Shown here piece by piece: positions 36,622-45,704 of a stretch of DNA of 45,797 bases (positions are counted from its first letter, which is position 1; each line of letters begins with the position of its first letter). The stretch spans positions 1 to 45,797 of the forward strand of contig JAPKHT010000024.1 in NCBI GenBank assembly GCA_026646655.1, written 5' to 3'. Source of the stretch: JADLBR01 sp020847615 (GTDB taxonomy: Bacteria > Verrucomicrobiota > Verrucomicrobiia > JADLBR01). The notes beneath the pieces were generated by a model. The model saw only the letters and a list, made by a program, of their open reading frames with translations. It was not told where the DNA came from and ran no database searches. The position numbers and the translations under genes were made by a program.

Positions 36622-38175
36622 ATGCCAATCCGAACAGAGCTGCTGGATCAACTGAAGGCCCGCCGGGAGAAGGCCCTGGCCGGGGGTGGCGCGGACAAGC
36701 TGCAGGCGCGCCGCGACAAGGGGCAGATGACGGCCCGGGACCGCGTGGGCGCGCTTTTCGACGCGGGCACCTTCCAGGAATCCGGGATGCACGTGCGCCA
36801 CGCCGTCCGGGGCTTCGGCATGGACAACCGGGAGCTGGCGGCGGACGGCTGCGTGAGCGGGACCGGATTCGTGGGCGGGCGGCCGATCGCCTCCTACAGC
36901 CAGGACTTCACCGTGGCCGGCGGCTCGCTGGGCAGCGTGCACGCGAAGAAGATCGCCAACCTGATGGAGTTCGCGGTGGAGAACGGGATGCCCGTGGTGG
37001 CGTTCAACGATTCCGGCGGCGCGCGCATCCAGGAGGGCGTCGCGTCGCTCGCGGGCTACGGGCAGATCTTTTTCCGCAACGTGCTGCTCTCGGGCGTGGT
37101 GCCGCAGATCGCGGTGATCTGCGGTCCCTGCGCGGGCGGGGCCGCGTATTCCCCGGCGCTGATGGATTTCATCATCATGACGAAGTCCACCTCCAACATG
37201 TTCATCTGCGGGCCGGAGGTCATCAAGGCGGCGACGGGCGAGCTGACGACGATGGACCAGATCGGCAGCGCCGCGGCGCACGCCTGCGTGAGCGGCAACA
37301 TCCATTTCGTGGCGGAGGACGACGCGCACGCGGTGGCGCTGGTCAAGGAGCTGCTGTCGTATCTGCCGTCGAACAACATGATGGATCCGCCGCACGCGCC
37401 GACCGACAAGATCGCGATGGATCCCGACCCGGCGATCAACGAGGTGATGCCGGCGGACCACAAGGATACCTTCGACGTCAAGCGGGTGATCGCGCGGCTG
37501 GTGGACGGGGAGCGCTTTCTGGAAGTCCAGCGCGACTGGGCCAAGAGCATCGTGGTGGGATTCGGGCGGATCGAGGGCGTCGTGGTGGGGATCATCGCGA
37601 ACCAGCCCGCGGTGCGGGCGGGGACCCTGGACATCGATTCCTCTGACAAGGGCGCGCGCTTCATCCGGTTCTGCAACATCTTCAACATACCCCTCGTCAC
37701 CCTCGTCGATACCCCGGGCTTCATGCCCGGCATCGCCCAGGAGCGGGGCGGCATCATCCGGCACGGCGCGAAGATGCTCTTCGCGTACTCGGCGGCCACG
37801 GTTCCCAAGGTCACGGTGATCATGCGGAAGGCGTACGGGGGTGCCTACATCGCGATGTGCTGCCAGGACCTGGGCGCCGACGTGGTGTACGCGTGGCCGA
37901 CGGCGGAGATCGCGGTGATGGGGGCGGAGGGGGCCGCGCGGATCATCTACAAGCGCGAGATCGAGACGGCGCCGGACCCGAAGGCCAAGGAGGCCGAGCT
38001 GATCGCCGACTATCGCGAGCGATTCGCGTCGCCTTTTCAGGCGGCGGGGTCCGGGATGATCGATGACGTCATCGATCCTTCGGAAACCCGGGCGGCGGTG
38101 GCGCTGGCGCTGCGCAAGACCCTGGGCAAGCGCTCGACCCGGCCGCAGAAGAAGCACGGGAACATCCCGCTATGA
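36622..38175 (+). CDS. mmdA: Methylmalonyl-CoA decarboxylase alpha subunit (carboxyltransferase)
   Basis: A 517-residue carboxyltransferase. Blocks: AFNDSGGARIQEGVASLAGY, ICGPCAGGAAYSPALMDF, VDTPGFMPGIAQERGGIIRHGAKMLFAYS and RKAYGGAYIAMCCQDLGADVVYAWP. This family includes propionyl-CoA carboxylase beta; the decarboxylase role is inferred from the following delta-like, biotin-carrier and beta-pump genes, the set needed to pump Na+ as methylmalonyl-CoA is converted to propionyl-CoA. An AAGGAG site precedes the ATG. It overlaps the next gene by 4 bp. Confidence 0.9.
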   Translation: MPIRTELLDQLKARREKALAGGGADKLQARRDKGQMTARDRVGALFDAGTFQESGMHVRHAVRGFGMDNRELAADGCVSGTGFVGGRPIASYSQDFTVAGGSLGSVHAKKIANLMEFAVENGMPVVAFNDSGGARIQEGVASLAGYGQIFFRNVLLSGVVPQIAVICGPCAGGAAYSPALMDFIIMTKSTSNMFICGPEVIKAATGELTTMDQIGSAAAHACVSGNIHFVAEDDAHAVALVKELLSYLPSNNMMDPPHAPTDKIAMDPDPAINEVMPADHKDTFDVKRVIARLVDGERFLEVQRDWAKSIVVGFGRIEGVVVGIIANQPAVRAGTLDIDSSDKGARFIRFCNIFNIPLVTLVDTPGFMPGIAQERGGIIRHGAKMLFAYSAATVPKVTVIMRKAYGGAYIAMCCQDLGADVVYAWPTAEIAVMGAEGAARIIYKREIETAPDPKAKEAELIADYRERFASPFQAAGSGMIDDVIDPSETRAAVALALRKTLGKRSTRPQKKHGNIPL

Positions 38176-38678
38176 TGCCCCCCCTCATGCCGCTCGCGGC
38201 GCGGATGCTGCCGGATCATCCCGGGGTCATGCAGTGTCTCGAATTCCAGCTGGTGGGCCTGATCGTCGTCTTGTTCGCGCTGGCGATGCTGTGGCTGATC
38301 TGCGAGCTGGTGGGCGCGGCCTTTCGTTCCTCGAGAGTGAAGGAGGTGCCCTCCTTCGGCGGTGGGGACGTGTTCGACGACGAGGCCGAGGATTCGGTGA
38401 TGCGGGCGGCGATCATGGCGGCGGTGCACGCTGTGCTGGGGCCCGGCCACCGCATCGTGTCGGCCGCCCCCGCGGAGGCTCCGCCCGCGGCGGCGCCCCC
38501 GGTGGTCGCGGGCGGGGGCGACGAGGCGGCGTTGCGGGCGGCGGTGGTGTCTTCCGTGCACGCGGCGCTGGGGCCCGGGCACAGGGTGGTATCGGTGGTC
38601 CCGTGCCGGCAGGGATCGGTAGCCGCGTGGTCCGCGGAGGGCAGGCGGCAGCATTTTCAATCGCACAAGGTGAGATAA
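38172..38678 (+). CDS. OadG/MmdD-like delta subunit with duplicated tail
   Basis: A 168-residue protein. One membrane helix (about residues 26-48, LVGLIVVLFALAMLWLICEL) is followed by a hydrophilic linker and an unusual repeat. Residues 77-100 and 121-144 share the pattern R-A-A-(I/V)-x4-V-H-A-x-L-G-P-G-H-R-(I/V)-V-S-x2-P, separated by an Ala/Pro linker. The position between mmdA and the biotin carrier, and the single N-terminal helix, fit the small anchoring subunit of sodium-pumping decarboxylases. A second ATG three bases in, or the Met at residue 20, could also be the start. Confidence 0.72.
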   Translation: MMPPLMPLAARMLPDHPGVMQCLEFQLVGLIVVLFALAMLWLICELVGAAFRSSRVKEVPSFGGGDVFDDEAEDSVMRAAIMAAVHAVLGPGHRIVSAAPAEAPPAAAPPVVAGGGDEAALRAAVVSSVHAALGPGHRVVSVVPCRQGSVAAWSAEGRRQHFQSHKVR

Positions 38679-38692
38679 TCGGAGGAGGACAA

Positions 38693-39064
38693 ATGAAACG
38701 TCTGAGAGTCACGGTGGACGGCAGGGTTTTCGAGGTGATGGTCGAGGTGTTGGACGAGGGCGCGGCCCCCGCCGGGTCGCCCGCGCCGGTGGCCTCGGCG
38801 CCGGTCCAGGCACCGCCGGCTCCGCCGAGGCGCACGGTCGCGGCGGCGGGATCCGGCAACGTGACGAGCCCGCTGGCGGGGCGCATCGTCGAGATCCACG
38901 CCAAGGTGGGGCAGCAGGTCGCGGAGGGCGAGCTTGTCGTGACGCTCGAGGCCATGAAGATGAACACTCAGGTGTTCGCCACGTGCTCCGGCAAGGTCAC
39001 CGCGATCAGCGCGAAACCGGGCGATGCGGTCCAGGAGGGCGACGTCCTTCTGACGGTCGGCTGA
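38693..39064 (+). CDS. Biotin carrier subunit of methylmalonyl-CoA decarboxylase
   Basis: A 123-residue protein. The N-terminal strand region (KRLRVTVDGRVFEVMVEV) is joined by a Pro/Ala-rich linker (about residues 25-52) to a biotinyl domain with VTSPLAGRIVEIHAKVGQ, the biotin-accepting EAMKM and a closing KPGDAVQEGDVLLTVG. It carries the carboxyl group from the alpha subunit to the membrane beta subunit. A GGAGGAGG Shine-Dalgarno stands 5 bp before the ATG, the strongest in the operon, consistent with a need for many copies. Confidence 0.95.
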   Translation: MKRLRVTVDGRVFEVMVEVLDEGAAPAGSPAPVASAPVQAPPAPPRRTVAAAGSGNVTSPLAGRIVEIHAKVGQQVAEGELVVTLEAMKMNTQVFATCSGKVTAISAKPGDAVQEGDVLLTVG

Positions 39065-39089
39065 GCGGATAGGGGACAAGGGCGCGGCG

Positions 39090-40265
39090 ATGATCGAGGC
39101 ATTTCAGTCCTTCCTGCAGATGACGGGCTTCCCGCTCGTCACGTGGCAGATGGCGGTCATGTGGCTGATCGTGCTGACGCTGCTGTATCTCGCCATCTAT
39201 CGGGGCTTCGAGCCGCTGCTGCTGGTGCCGATCGCGTTCGGCGCGTTCATGGCGAACCTGCCGACGCAGGGGGTGCTGAACGCGCCGGTGTTCGGCGCGG
39301 GCGGCGAACTGGTGAACCCCGGCGGCCTGTACTACTACATCCAGCAGGGCATCCACCTGGAGCTGTTCCCGCCGCTGATATTCCTGGGCGTCGGGGCGCT
39401 AACGGATTTCGGGCCGCTCATCGCCAACCCCCGCACGCTGCTGCTGGGAGCGGCGGCGCAGCTCGGGGTATTCGTGACCTTCTTCTGCTCGACCCAGCTG
39501 CCGTGGCTGGGTTTCACGGCGGGCGAGGGCGCGTCGATCGGGATCATCGGCGGGGCCGATGGGCCGACGGCGATCTTCACGACCAACAAGCTGGCGCCGC
39601 ACCTGCTGGGGCCGATCGCGGTGGCGGCGTACAGCTACATGGCGCTGGTCCCGCTGATCCAGCCCCCGATCATGCGGCTGCTCACAACGCACAAGGAGCG
39701 CCGCATCCGGATGACGCGGCTGCGGGATGTCTCCAAACTGGAGAAGCTGATCTTCGCGCTGGTCGTCACGGCCCTATGCGTGATGCTGGTCCCCGCCGCG
39801 TCCGCGCTGATCGCGATGCTGATGCTGGGCAACCTTCTCCGGGAGTCCCAGGTGACCGAGAGGCTCGTCAAGGCCTCGCAGAACGAGATCATCAACATCG
39901 TGACGATTTTCCTGGGCACGAGCGTGGGCATCACCATGAACGGCGAGAATTTCCTGCAGCCCAAGACGATCGCGATCACGCTGCTGGGCGTGGTGGCCTT
40001 CGGTTTCTCCACGGCGGGGGGCGTGCTGATGGCCAAGGCGATGAATCTCATCTGGCGAACGAATCCCATCAACCCGCTGATAGGTTCAGCGGGCGTGTCG
40101 GCGGTGCCGATGGCGGCGCGGGTGTCGCAGGTGGAGGGCCAGAAGTACGACCCGCAGAACTACCTTTTGATGCACGCGATGGGGCCCAACGTGGCGGGGG
40201 TGATCGGCACCGCGGTGGCGGCCGGGTATTTCATCGCGACGCTGGGCGGGGGCGCGGGGCACTGA
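39090..40265 (+). CDS. Sodium-pumping decarboxylase beta subunit
   Basis: A 391-residue integral membrane protein of the OadB/MmdB/GcdB family. It has about nine to eleven hydrophobic segments and the family hallmarks GGADGPTAIFTTNKLAPHLLGPIAVAAYSYMALVPLIQPP (conserved Asp in GGADGP, implicated in Na+ passage in known members), GNLLRESQVTERL and the TTVGI-like tract TIFLGTSVGITMNGENF. It decarboxylates carboxybiotin and exports Na+. It is preceded by the biotin carrier with a 25-bp gap. Confidence 0.95.
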   Translation: MIEAFQSFLQMTGFPLVTWQMAVMWLIVLTLLYLAIYRGFEPLLLVPIAFGAFMANLPTQGVLNAPVFGAGGELVNPGGLYYYIQQGIHLELFPPLIFLGVGALTDFGPLIANPRTLLLGAAAQLGVFVTFFCSTQLPWLGFTAGEGASIGIIGGADGPTAIFTTNKLAPHLLGPIAVAAYSYMALVPLIQPPIMRLLTTHKERRIRMTRLRDVSKLEKLIFALVVTALCVMLVPAASALIAMLMLGNLLRESQVTERLVKASQNEIINIVTIFLGTSVGITMNGENFLQPKTIAITLLGVVAFGFSTAGGVLMAKAMNLIWRTNPINPLIGSAGVSAVPMAARVSQVEGQKYDPQNYLLMHAMGPNVAGVIGTAVAAGYFIATLGGGAGH

Positions 40266-40340
40266 TCTGGGGAGACGATTTGGTTTATCGGAGCGGCGGC
40301 ATGGCCGGTCGAGAGCATAGAGAGGCGAGAAGAAGGAGCG

Positions 40341-41885
40341 ATGAGTCAGGCGATGGCGGAACAGGAGAGGGGCACGAGGCGGACGGGCGGACGCGCGCTG
40401 CCGTTCATTACGGCGGAAGAGGCGGCGGCGATGATCCGCCATGGTGACACGGTGGGCTTCAGCGGGTTCACGCCCGCGGGCGCGGCGAAGGAGATACCCA
40501 CGGCGTTGGCCAAGCGCGCGAAGGCCGAGCACGCGGCGGGACGGCCCCTCCAGATCGGCGTGGTCACGGGTGCCTCGACGGGGCAGTCGCTGGACGGCGA
40601 GCTGGCGCTCGCCGACGCGATCGCCTTCCGGACGCCGTACCAGTCGAACAAGGACCTGCGGCGGTTGATCAACGAGGGCAAGACGCGCTTCTTTGACATG
40701 CACCTCTCGACGCTGCCGCAGCACGTCCGCTACGGCTTCCTGGGCAAATTTGCATGGGCCGTCGTCGAGGCGTGCGACATCACCCCGGAGGGCGAGATCA
40801 CCCTGACGACATCGGTCGGCGCCTCGCCCACGTTCTGCCGGTGCGCGGACAAGGTTCTGGTGGAGCTGAACGAGTTTCACCCTGCGGCGCTGCACGGCAT
40901 CCACGACATCTACGAGCAGGATCTGCCGCCGCATCGCCGGGAGGTGCCGATCTACCGGGTGTCGGATCGGGCGGGCAGCCCGGTGGTCAAGGTGGACCCC
41001 GCGAAGATCGCCGGGGTGGTCCGGACGAACCGTCCCGACGAGAGCGGGGCCTTCGACGCCCCCGATGAGGTGACGAAGAAGATCGGCCAGAACGTCGCGG
41101 AGTTCATCGCGAACGAGCTGCGGGTGGGCCGGATACCGAAGGAGTTCCTCCCGATCCAGTCGGGCGTGGGCAACATCGCGAACGCCGTGCTCGGGGCCAT
41201 GGGCGAGAATCCCGACATCCCGCCGTTCGAGATGTTCTCGGAGGTGATCCAGGATTCGGTCATCGGGCTGATGAGGTCGGGGAAGCTGAAGTTTGCGAGC
41301 GGGACATCTCTGACGGTGAGCGGCGGGCTGCTGAAAGAGATCTACGACGACCTGGATTTCTTCAAGGAGCGGATCGTGCTGCGCCCGCAGGAGATCTCGA
41401 ATAACCCGGAGCTTGTGCGGCGCCTGGGCATCATCTCTATCAACACGGCGCTGGAGGTGGACATCTTCGGCAACGTCAACAGCACGCACGTGCTGGGGCG
41501 GGACATGATGAACGGGATCGGGGGCTCGGGCGATTTCACGAGGAACGCCTACATCTCGATCTTCACGTGCCCGTCGCTGGCGAAGGGGGGCAAGATCAGC
41601 CCGATCGTGCCGCTGTGCAGCCACATGGACCACAGCGAGCACTCGGTGCAGGTGGTGATCACGGAGCAGGGCGTGGCCGACCTGCGGGCCAAGACGCCGC
41701 ACGAGCGCGCGAGGCTGATCGTGGAAAAATGCGCCCACCCGGATTTCCGTCCGGAGCTGCACGGTTATTTCGACCGGGTGAAGTGTGGGCAGACCCCGCA
41801 GACGCTCAGTTCCGCCTACGCGCTGCATCAGCAGTTTCTCAAGACGGGCAACATGCGCGGCGTGGATTGGTCGCAGTCCTCCTGA
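40341..41885 (+). CDS. Acetyl-CoA hydrolase/transferase family CoA-transferase (succinate/propionyl-CoA type)
   Basis: A 514-residue class I CoA-transferase. Blocks: TVGFSGFTPAGAAKEIPTAL, GASTGQSLDGELA, PIQSGVGNIANAVLGAM, the region EMFSEVIQDS with the likely catalytic Glu, and GIGGSGDFTRNAY. It matches succinyl-CoA:acetate and propionyl-CoA:succinate transferases. Given its place as the last gene of the operon, exchanging CoA between propionyl-CoA and succinate is most likely. It starts 75 bp after the beta subunit, the widest gap in the operon, and ends 58 bp before the convergent helicase gene. Confidence 0.9.
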   Translation: MSQAMAEQERGTRRTGGRALPFITAEEAAAMIRHGDTVGFSGFTPAGAAKEIPTALAKRAKAEHAAGRPLQIGVVTGASTGQSLDGELALADAIAFRTPYQSNKDLRRLINEGKTRFFDMHLSTLPQHVRYGFLGKFAWAVVEACDITPEGEITLTTSVGASPTFCRCADKVLVELNEFHPAALHGIHDIYEQDLPPHRREVPIYRVSDRAGSPVVKVDPAKIAGVVRTNRPDESGAFDAPDEVTKKIGQNVAEFIANELRVGRIPKEFLPIQSGVGNIANAVLGAMGENPDIPPFEMFSEVIQDSVIGLMRSGKLKFASGTSLTVSGGLLKEIYDDLDFFKERIVLRPQEISNNPELVRRLGIISINTALEVDIFGNVNSTHVLGRDMMNGIGGSGDFTRNAYISIFTCPSLAKGGKISPIVPLCSHMDHSEHSVQVVITEQGVADLRAKTPHERARLIVEKCAHPDFRPELHGYFDRVKCGQTPQTLSSAYALHQQFLKTGNMRGVDWSQSS

Positions 41886-41886
41886 A

Positions 41887-41903
41887 GCGACGCGTTCGGC
41901 TAC
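41887..41903 (-). repeat. Half REP-like unit
   Basis: On the minus strand this reads GTAGCCGAACGCGTCGC, the first half of the unit at 343-320, with the second arm missing. It directly follows the CoA-transferase stop, between convergent genes. Confidence 0.5.
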
Positions 41904-41943
41904 GGGACTTGTGTTCGGGTCAGGGGGTTCTCGACCTCGAGGC

Positions 41944-44286
41944 TCAAGGTGGCGCGCCGGCCCGTCTGAAGGCCGCGATCGCGTCGCGCGCCTCGTCCGA
42001 GGATTTCACCACGCGCGCGTGATGCCAGTATTCGGGGAACAAGGCGCGGTAGTCCTCGCGGGAGAAACGGCGGTCGATCAGGACGACCGTGCCAGAATCC
42101 GATTCTGAGCGGATGAGGCGACCGGCCGCCTGGAGGACGCGGTTGAAGCCCGGGAAGGCGTACGCGGCGGCGAAACCGTCGTGCCCCGCGGCATCGAAGC
42201 GCCTGCGGATGAGGTCGCGTTCGAGGCACAACTGGGGCAACCCGACGCCGACGATGAGGATTCCCGCCAGGCGACCACCGGGGAGGTCGATCCCTTCGGC
42301 GAATAGGCCGCCGAGGACCGCGAACGCCACGGTGGGAATGCCTTCGGGGGGCGATGCCAGGAGATCGAGGAATCTGGCCTTGGCCGCCTCGTCCATGGCG
42401 GGCTGCTGGGCTGGCGCCGGGATGGCGGGATGCGCGGCGACGAAGGCCTCGCGGACCTTCCTGAGGTACTCGTATGACGGGAAATAGGCGACGTGGGTGC
42501 CCGGCCGGGTTTCGGCGGCGTGGGCAAGCAGGCCGGCGACCTGGTCGGCGGATGCGGCCCGGTCGCGATACTCGGTGCTCACGTGCGACGCGATGATGAG
42601 GCCCAAGTTCTCGCGAGGGAACGGCGAGGGGAGGCGAAGGATGGGGTCGGCGGGCTGGCCGCCGAGGGCATCCCGAAAGAAGTCGGGTGGCGTGAGGGTC
42701 GCCGAAAAATGCGCCGCGCTCTTGAAGCGCCCGACGATCTCCCGGATGCGGGGTGCGGGATCGAGGCAGAGGAGGCGGAAGCGCGGGCCGGAGGCGTCGC
42801 GGCTCGCGAGGGTGGCGTAGTCCGGGCCGAAGCGCGCGGCGGTCCGTACGAAATCGAACGCCCCCAGGCAGGCCTGCATCAGGCTGTCGCGGAAGGGCTC
42901 GGGGCGATTCTCCATCAGGCGGGCGTTGGCGCGGCTGATGAATTCCTCGAGGGATTCCAGCAGGTCTGGGGGGACCGTGTCGCCCGTCGTGGGCGACTGG
43001 TCGCGCGAGGCCTTGGCGATCGCATGGCGGACGGCCGCGGCGACCGTGCGGAGGCCGCGGGCCGCGGGAGGCAGCTGGGCCACGAGGGCGGCGAATTCCG
43101 TGTCGCGGATCTCGGCGGAGAACATGTCGCGGGCGCGGTCGGGGAGGTTGTGGGCCTCATCGATCAGGAGCAACCTGCCGGCGGCGCCATTGCCCGCGAG
43201 GGCGTCGAGGCCCACCCTGGGGTCAAAGACATAATTGTAATCGCAGATGGTGATGTCGGCCCAGGGGAGGAGGTCGAGGGATAGGGCGAACGGGCAGACG
43301 CTGTGGCGGCGCGCGATCGATTCGATGCCGGCGCGGTCCCAGTTGTCGGTCGCGAGGGCCTCATCCCTTGCGGCGGCAAGCCGGTCATAATATCCGAGCG
43401 CAAAAGGGCACGCGGTGGGATCGCATTGCCCCGATTCCGCGAAGCAGATGCGGTCGCGCGCGGTGATCGTGAGGGCCTTCGCGCGCAGGCCGCCCTGGCG
43501 CATGCGCGCGATGGTGTCCTCGGCGATGGCGCGCCCGGTCGTGCGGGCTGTCAGGAACGCGATCGCATCGCATGAGCCATCCCCGAGCGCGCCGACCGCG
43601 GGCCACAGCGCGGAGACCGTCTTGCCGATGCCCGTGGGGGCCTCGGCGAACAGGCGCCCTCCCACCCGGATGGCGCGGGCGACGGCGTCGGACATGTCGC
43701 GCTGCCCCGGGCGCCACTCGGGAAATGGGAATCGCAGTCCCGAAATGCTGGCGCCGCGCTCGCGGCGCCACGCGGCGATCCGGCGGACCCACGCAGAAAA
43801 CGTTTGCTCGAGGGGGGCGAAGAAGGCCGCGAGGTCATCCGAAGAGAATGCGCCACGGCTGGTTCGGATATCGCCGGAGGGGAGGTGCAGGTAAGTGAGT
43901 TGGATGCCGATTTCCCCCAAGCCCTCTGCCAAGACGAGAAGGTGGGCATAGGTCTTGGCCTGCGCCCAGTGCATGGGGTCATCGGCGCTGAGGAGATCGA
44001 AGGGTTCTCGCGTCGTCTTGATCTCCTCCAGGACCCGCCGTCCGCCGTCATCGAAGAGGCCATCGATCCGGCCATGCAGTTCCCATGCGTCCCCCCCCTC
44101 GCCAAAAGTGCGCCGGACCGGGACCTCTGAGCGGTAGCCCTCCGGGCGCGATCGGCGAATGCGGCGGTGGCCCTCGATCCCCTCCCTCGCCCGGTAGAGG
44201 CCCCCGAAGGAGCCCGATGACAGGTCGCCCGAGCGGAGCACGAACTCGACGAATCCCTTGACGGAGATGTTGAGGCTGACCGGCAT
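41944..44286 (-). CDS. RecB/Cas4-like nuclease fused to XPD/DinG-type helicase
   Basis: A 780-residue protein. Residues 60-120 hold a PD-(D/E)xK nuclease pattern of the RecB/Cas4 kind: His71, Asp75 (HGRIDGL), Glu88-x-Lys90 (EEIK) and QAKTY (109-113, the QxxxY motif). From about residue 190 there is a superfamily 2 helicase of the XPD/DinG group: Walker A APTGIGKT (about 216-223), DEAH near residue 375, and a Cys cluster for an iron-sulfur site (CFAESGQCDPTAC and VCPF). The C-terminal motor ends with QAAGRLIRSESDSG, the family's motif VI. DNA unwinding with strand cleavage in repair is the likely role; the actual pathway is unknown. It is divergent from the sulfatase maturase. Confidence 0.85.
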   Translation of the reverse strand: MPVSLNISVKGFVEFVLRSGDLSSGSFGGLYRAREGIEGHRRIRRSRPEGYRSEVPVRRTFGEGGDAWELHGRIDGLFDDGGRRVLEEIKTTREPFDLLSADDPMHWAQAKTYAHLLVLAEGLGEIGIQLTYLHLPSGDIRTSRGAFSSDDLAAFFAPLEQTFSAWVRRIAAWRRERGASISGLRFPFPEWRPGQRDMSDAVARAIRVGGRLFAEAPTGIGKTVSALWPAVGALGDGSCDAIAFLTARTTGRAIAEDTIARMRQGGLRAKALTITARDRICFAESGQCDPTACPFALGYYDRLAAARDEALATDNWDRAGIESIARRHSVCPFALSLDLLPWADITICDYNYVFDPRVGLDALAGNGAAGRLLLIDEAHNLPDRARDMFSAEIRDTEFAALVAQLPPAARGLRTVAAAVRHAIAKASRDQSPTTGDTVPPDLLESLEEFISRANARLMENRPEPFRDSLMQACLGAFDFVRTAARFGPDYATLASRDASGPRFRLLCLDPAPRIREIVGRFKSAAHFSATLTPPDFFRDALGGQPADPILRLPSPFPRENLGLIIASHVSTEYRDRAASADQVAGLLAHAAETRPGTHVAYFPSYEYLRKVREAFVAAHPAIPAPAQQPAMDEAAKARFLDLLASPPEGIPTVAFAVLGGLFAEGIDLPGGRLAGILIVGVGLPQLCLERDLIRRRFDAAGHDGFAAAYAFPGFNRVLQAAGRLIRSESDSGTVVLIDRRFSREDYRALFPEYWHHARVVKSSDEARDAIAAFRRAGAPP

Positions 44287-44396
44287 GGCGTTGTCCGGAG
44301 ATTCCGTAGCACGCGGGCGGCATTTGAGAAGTCCGCGCCCTGCGGGGCTCGAGCCGGGGCATTGACCCCGTCGGCGGGATGGCGTAACGATCGCGC

Positions 44397-45653
44397 ATGG
44401 CCGAGGGCCGACAGACGGAGGGACGCCCCCAGGGGCGGCGGGCGCCGTTTCATGTGATGGCCAAACCCATGGGTCCGATATGCAATCTGAATTGCACTTA
44501 CTGTTTTTATCTCGAGAAAGAGGCCCTGTTCCCGATCGGCGAGTCCTTCAGGATGGGGGAGGGCGTGCTCGAATCGTTCATCCGGCAGTACATCGGGTCG
44601 CAGGATGGCGACGTGGTGCATTTCGCGTGGCAGGGGGGGGAGCCGACGCTGTTGGGGGTGGATTTTTTCCGCAGGGCCGTCGAGTTGCAGCGGCGGTATT
44701 CGGGGGGCAGGACGATAAGGAATGCATTTCAGACGAACGGCACGCTGTTGGATGATGGGTGGGGGCGGTTTCTGAAGGAGAATGATTTTTTGGTGGGGCT
44801 GAGCGTGGATGGGCCGGGGCGGCTGCATGACGCGTATCGGGTGGACAAGCGCGGGGCGGCGACATTCGAGCGGGTGATGCGCGGCCTGGAGGTGCTGGTC
44901 CGGCACGGGGTGGAGTTCAACGCGATGACGGTGGTCAACCGTCTCAACGCGAGGCACCCGCTGGAGGTATACGAGTTTCTGAAGGGGATGGGTGCCAGGT
45001 TCCTGCAGTTCATCCCGCTGGTGGAGAGGAGGGCCGCGGGGCTCGGGCTGGCGATGCCGACCGGCCCGGGGGCCGCAGGGGGGGATGGCGCGCCGGTGAC
45101 AGAGTGGAGCGTGCAGCCCGCACAGTACGGGAAATTCCTGATCGCGGTGTTCGACGAGTGGGTGCGCAAGGACGTGGGGCGGGTGTTCGTGAATGTGTTC
45201 GATGCGGCGCTGGGCAATTGGAGCGGGTCGGGTGCGGGGACATGCGTTTTCTCCGAGGCCTGCGGCTCCTCGCTGGCGATCGAGCACAACGGGGACGTGT
45301 ACCCCTGCGACCACTACGTGTATCCGGGCTTTCTGCTGGGCAATGTCGTGTCGGCGACGCTGGGCGAGATGGTCAATTCTGCCCGTCAGGTGAAGTTCGG
45401 GCTGGATAAACGCGAGGGGTTGCCGCGGCATTGCAGGGAGTGCGATGTGAGGTTCGCATGCCATGGCGAGTGCCCGAAGCACCGGTTCCTGAGGGCGCCG
45501 GACGGCGAGCCGGGATTGAATTATCTGTGCGCGGGGTACAAGCGGTTCTTCCGTCACATCGATCCGCACATGCGGGCGATGTCGAGGTTGCTGGAGGCGG
45601 GGCGTGCGCCGGCGGAGATCATGGCCATGATGGCGCGCGCGCCCCGGGGGTGA
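44397..45653 (+). CDS. Anaerobic sulfatase-maturating enzyme (radical SAM/SPASM)
   Basis: A 418-residue radical SAM enzyme that turns a Cys or Ser in sulfatases into formylglycine. The iron-sulfur motif CNLNCTYC (Cys29, Cys33, Cys36) is followed by AWQGGEPTLLG and LSVDGPGRLHDAYR, with the family's Asp. The C-terminal SPASM part holds CGSSLAIEHNGDVYPCDHYV, HCRECDVRFACHGECPKHRF and YLCAGYKRFF, enough Cys for two further clusters. No sulfatase is encoded in this window, so its substrate lies elsewhere. The first 20 residues are rich in Arg/Gly and the true start might be Met21. Confidence 0.93.
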   Translation: MAEGRQTEGRPQGRRAPFHVMAKPMGPICNLNCTYCFYLEKEALFPIGESFRMGEGVLESFIRQYIGSQDGDVVHFAWQGGEPTLLGVDFFRRAVELQRRYSGGRTIRNAFQTNGTLLDDGWGRFLKENDFLVGLSVDGPGRLHDAYRVDKRGAATFERVMRGLEVLVRHGVEFNAMTVVNRLNARHPLEVYEFLKGMGARFLQFIPLVERRAAGLGLAMPTGPGAAGGDGAPVTEWSVQPAQYGKFLIAVFDEWVRKDVGRVFVNVFDAALGNWSGSGAGTCVFSEACGSSLAIEHNGDVYPCDHYVYPGFLLGNVVSATLGEMVNSARQVKFGLDKREGLPRHCRECDVRFACHGECPKHRFLRAPDGEPGLNYLCAGYKRFFRHIDPHMRAMSRLLEAGRAPAEIMAMMARAPRG

Positions 45654-45704
45654 CCGCGATGCGGCCCGGGCGCATTTGGTCTTTCGGGGACCGGGGCGGC
45701 GCAT

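Noticed and set aside
28073..45653. A sulfated-fucan degradation locus joining the fucosidase and the sulfatase maturase
   Set aside because: The two genes are about 15 kb apart, separated by housekeeping and propionate genes, and no sulfatase lies in the window.
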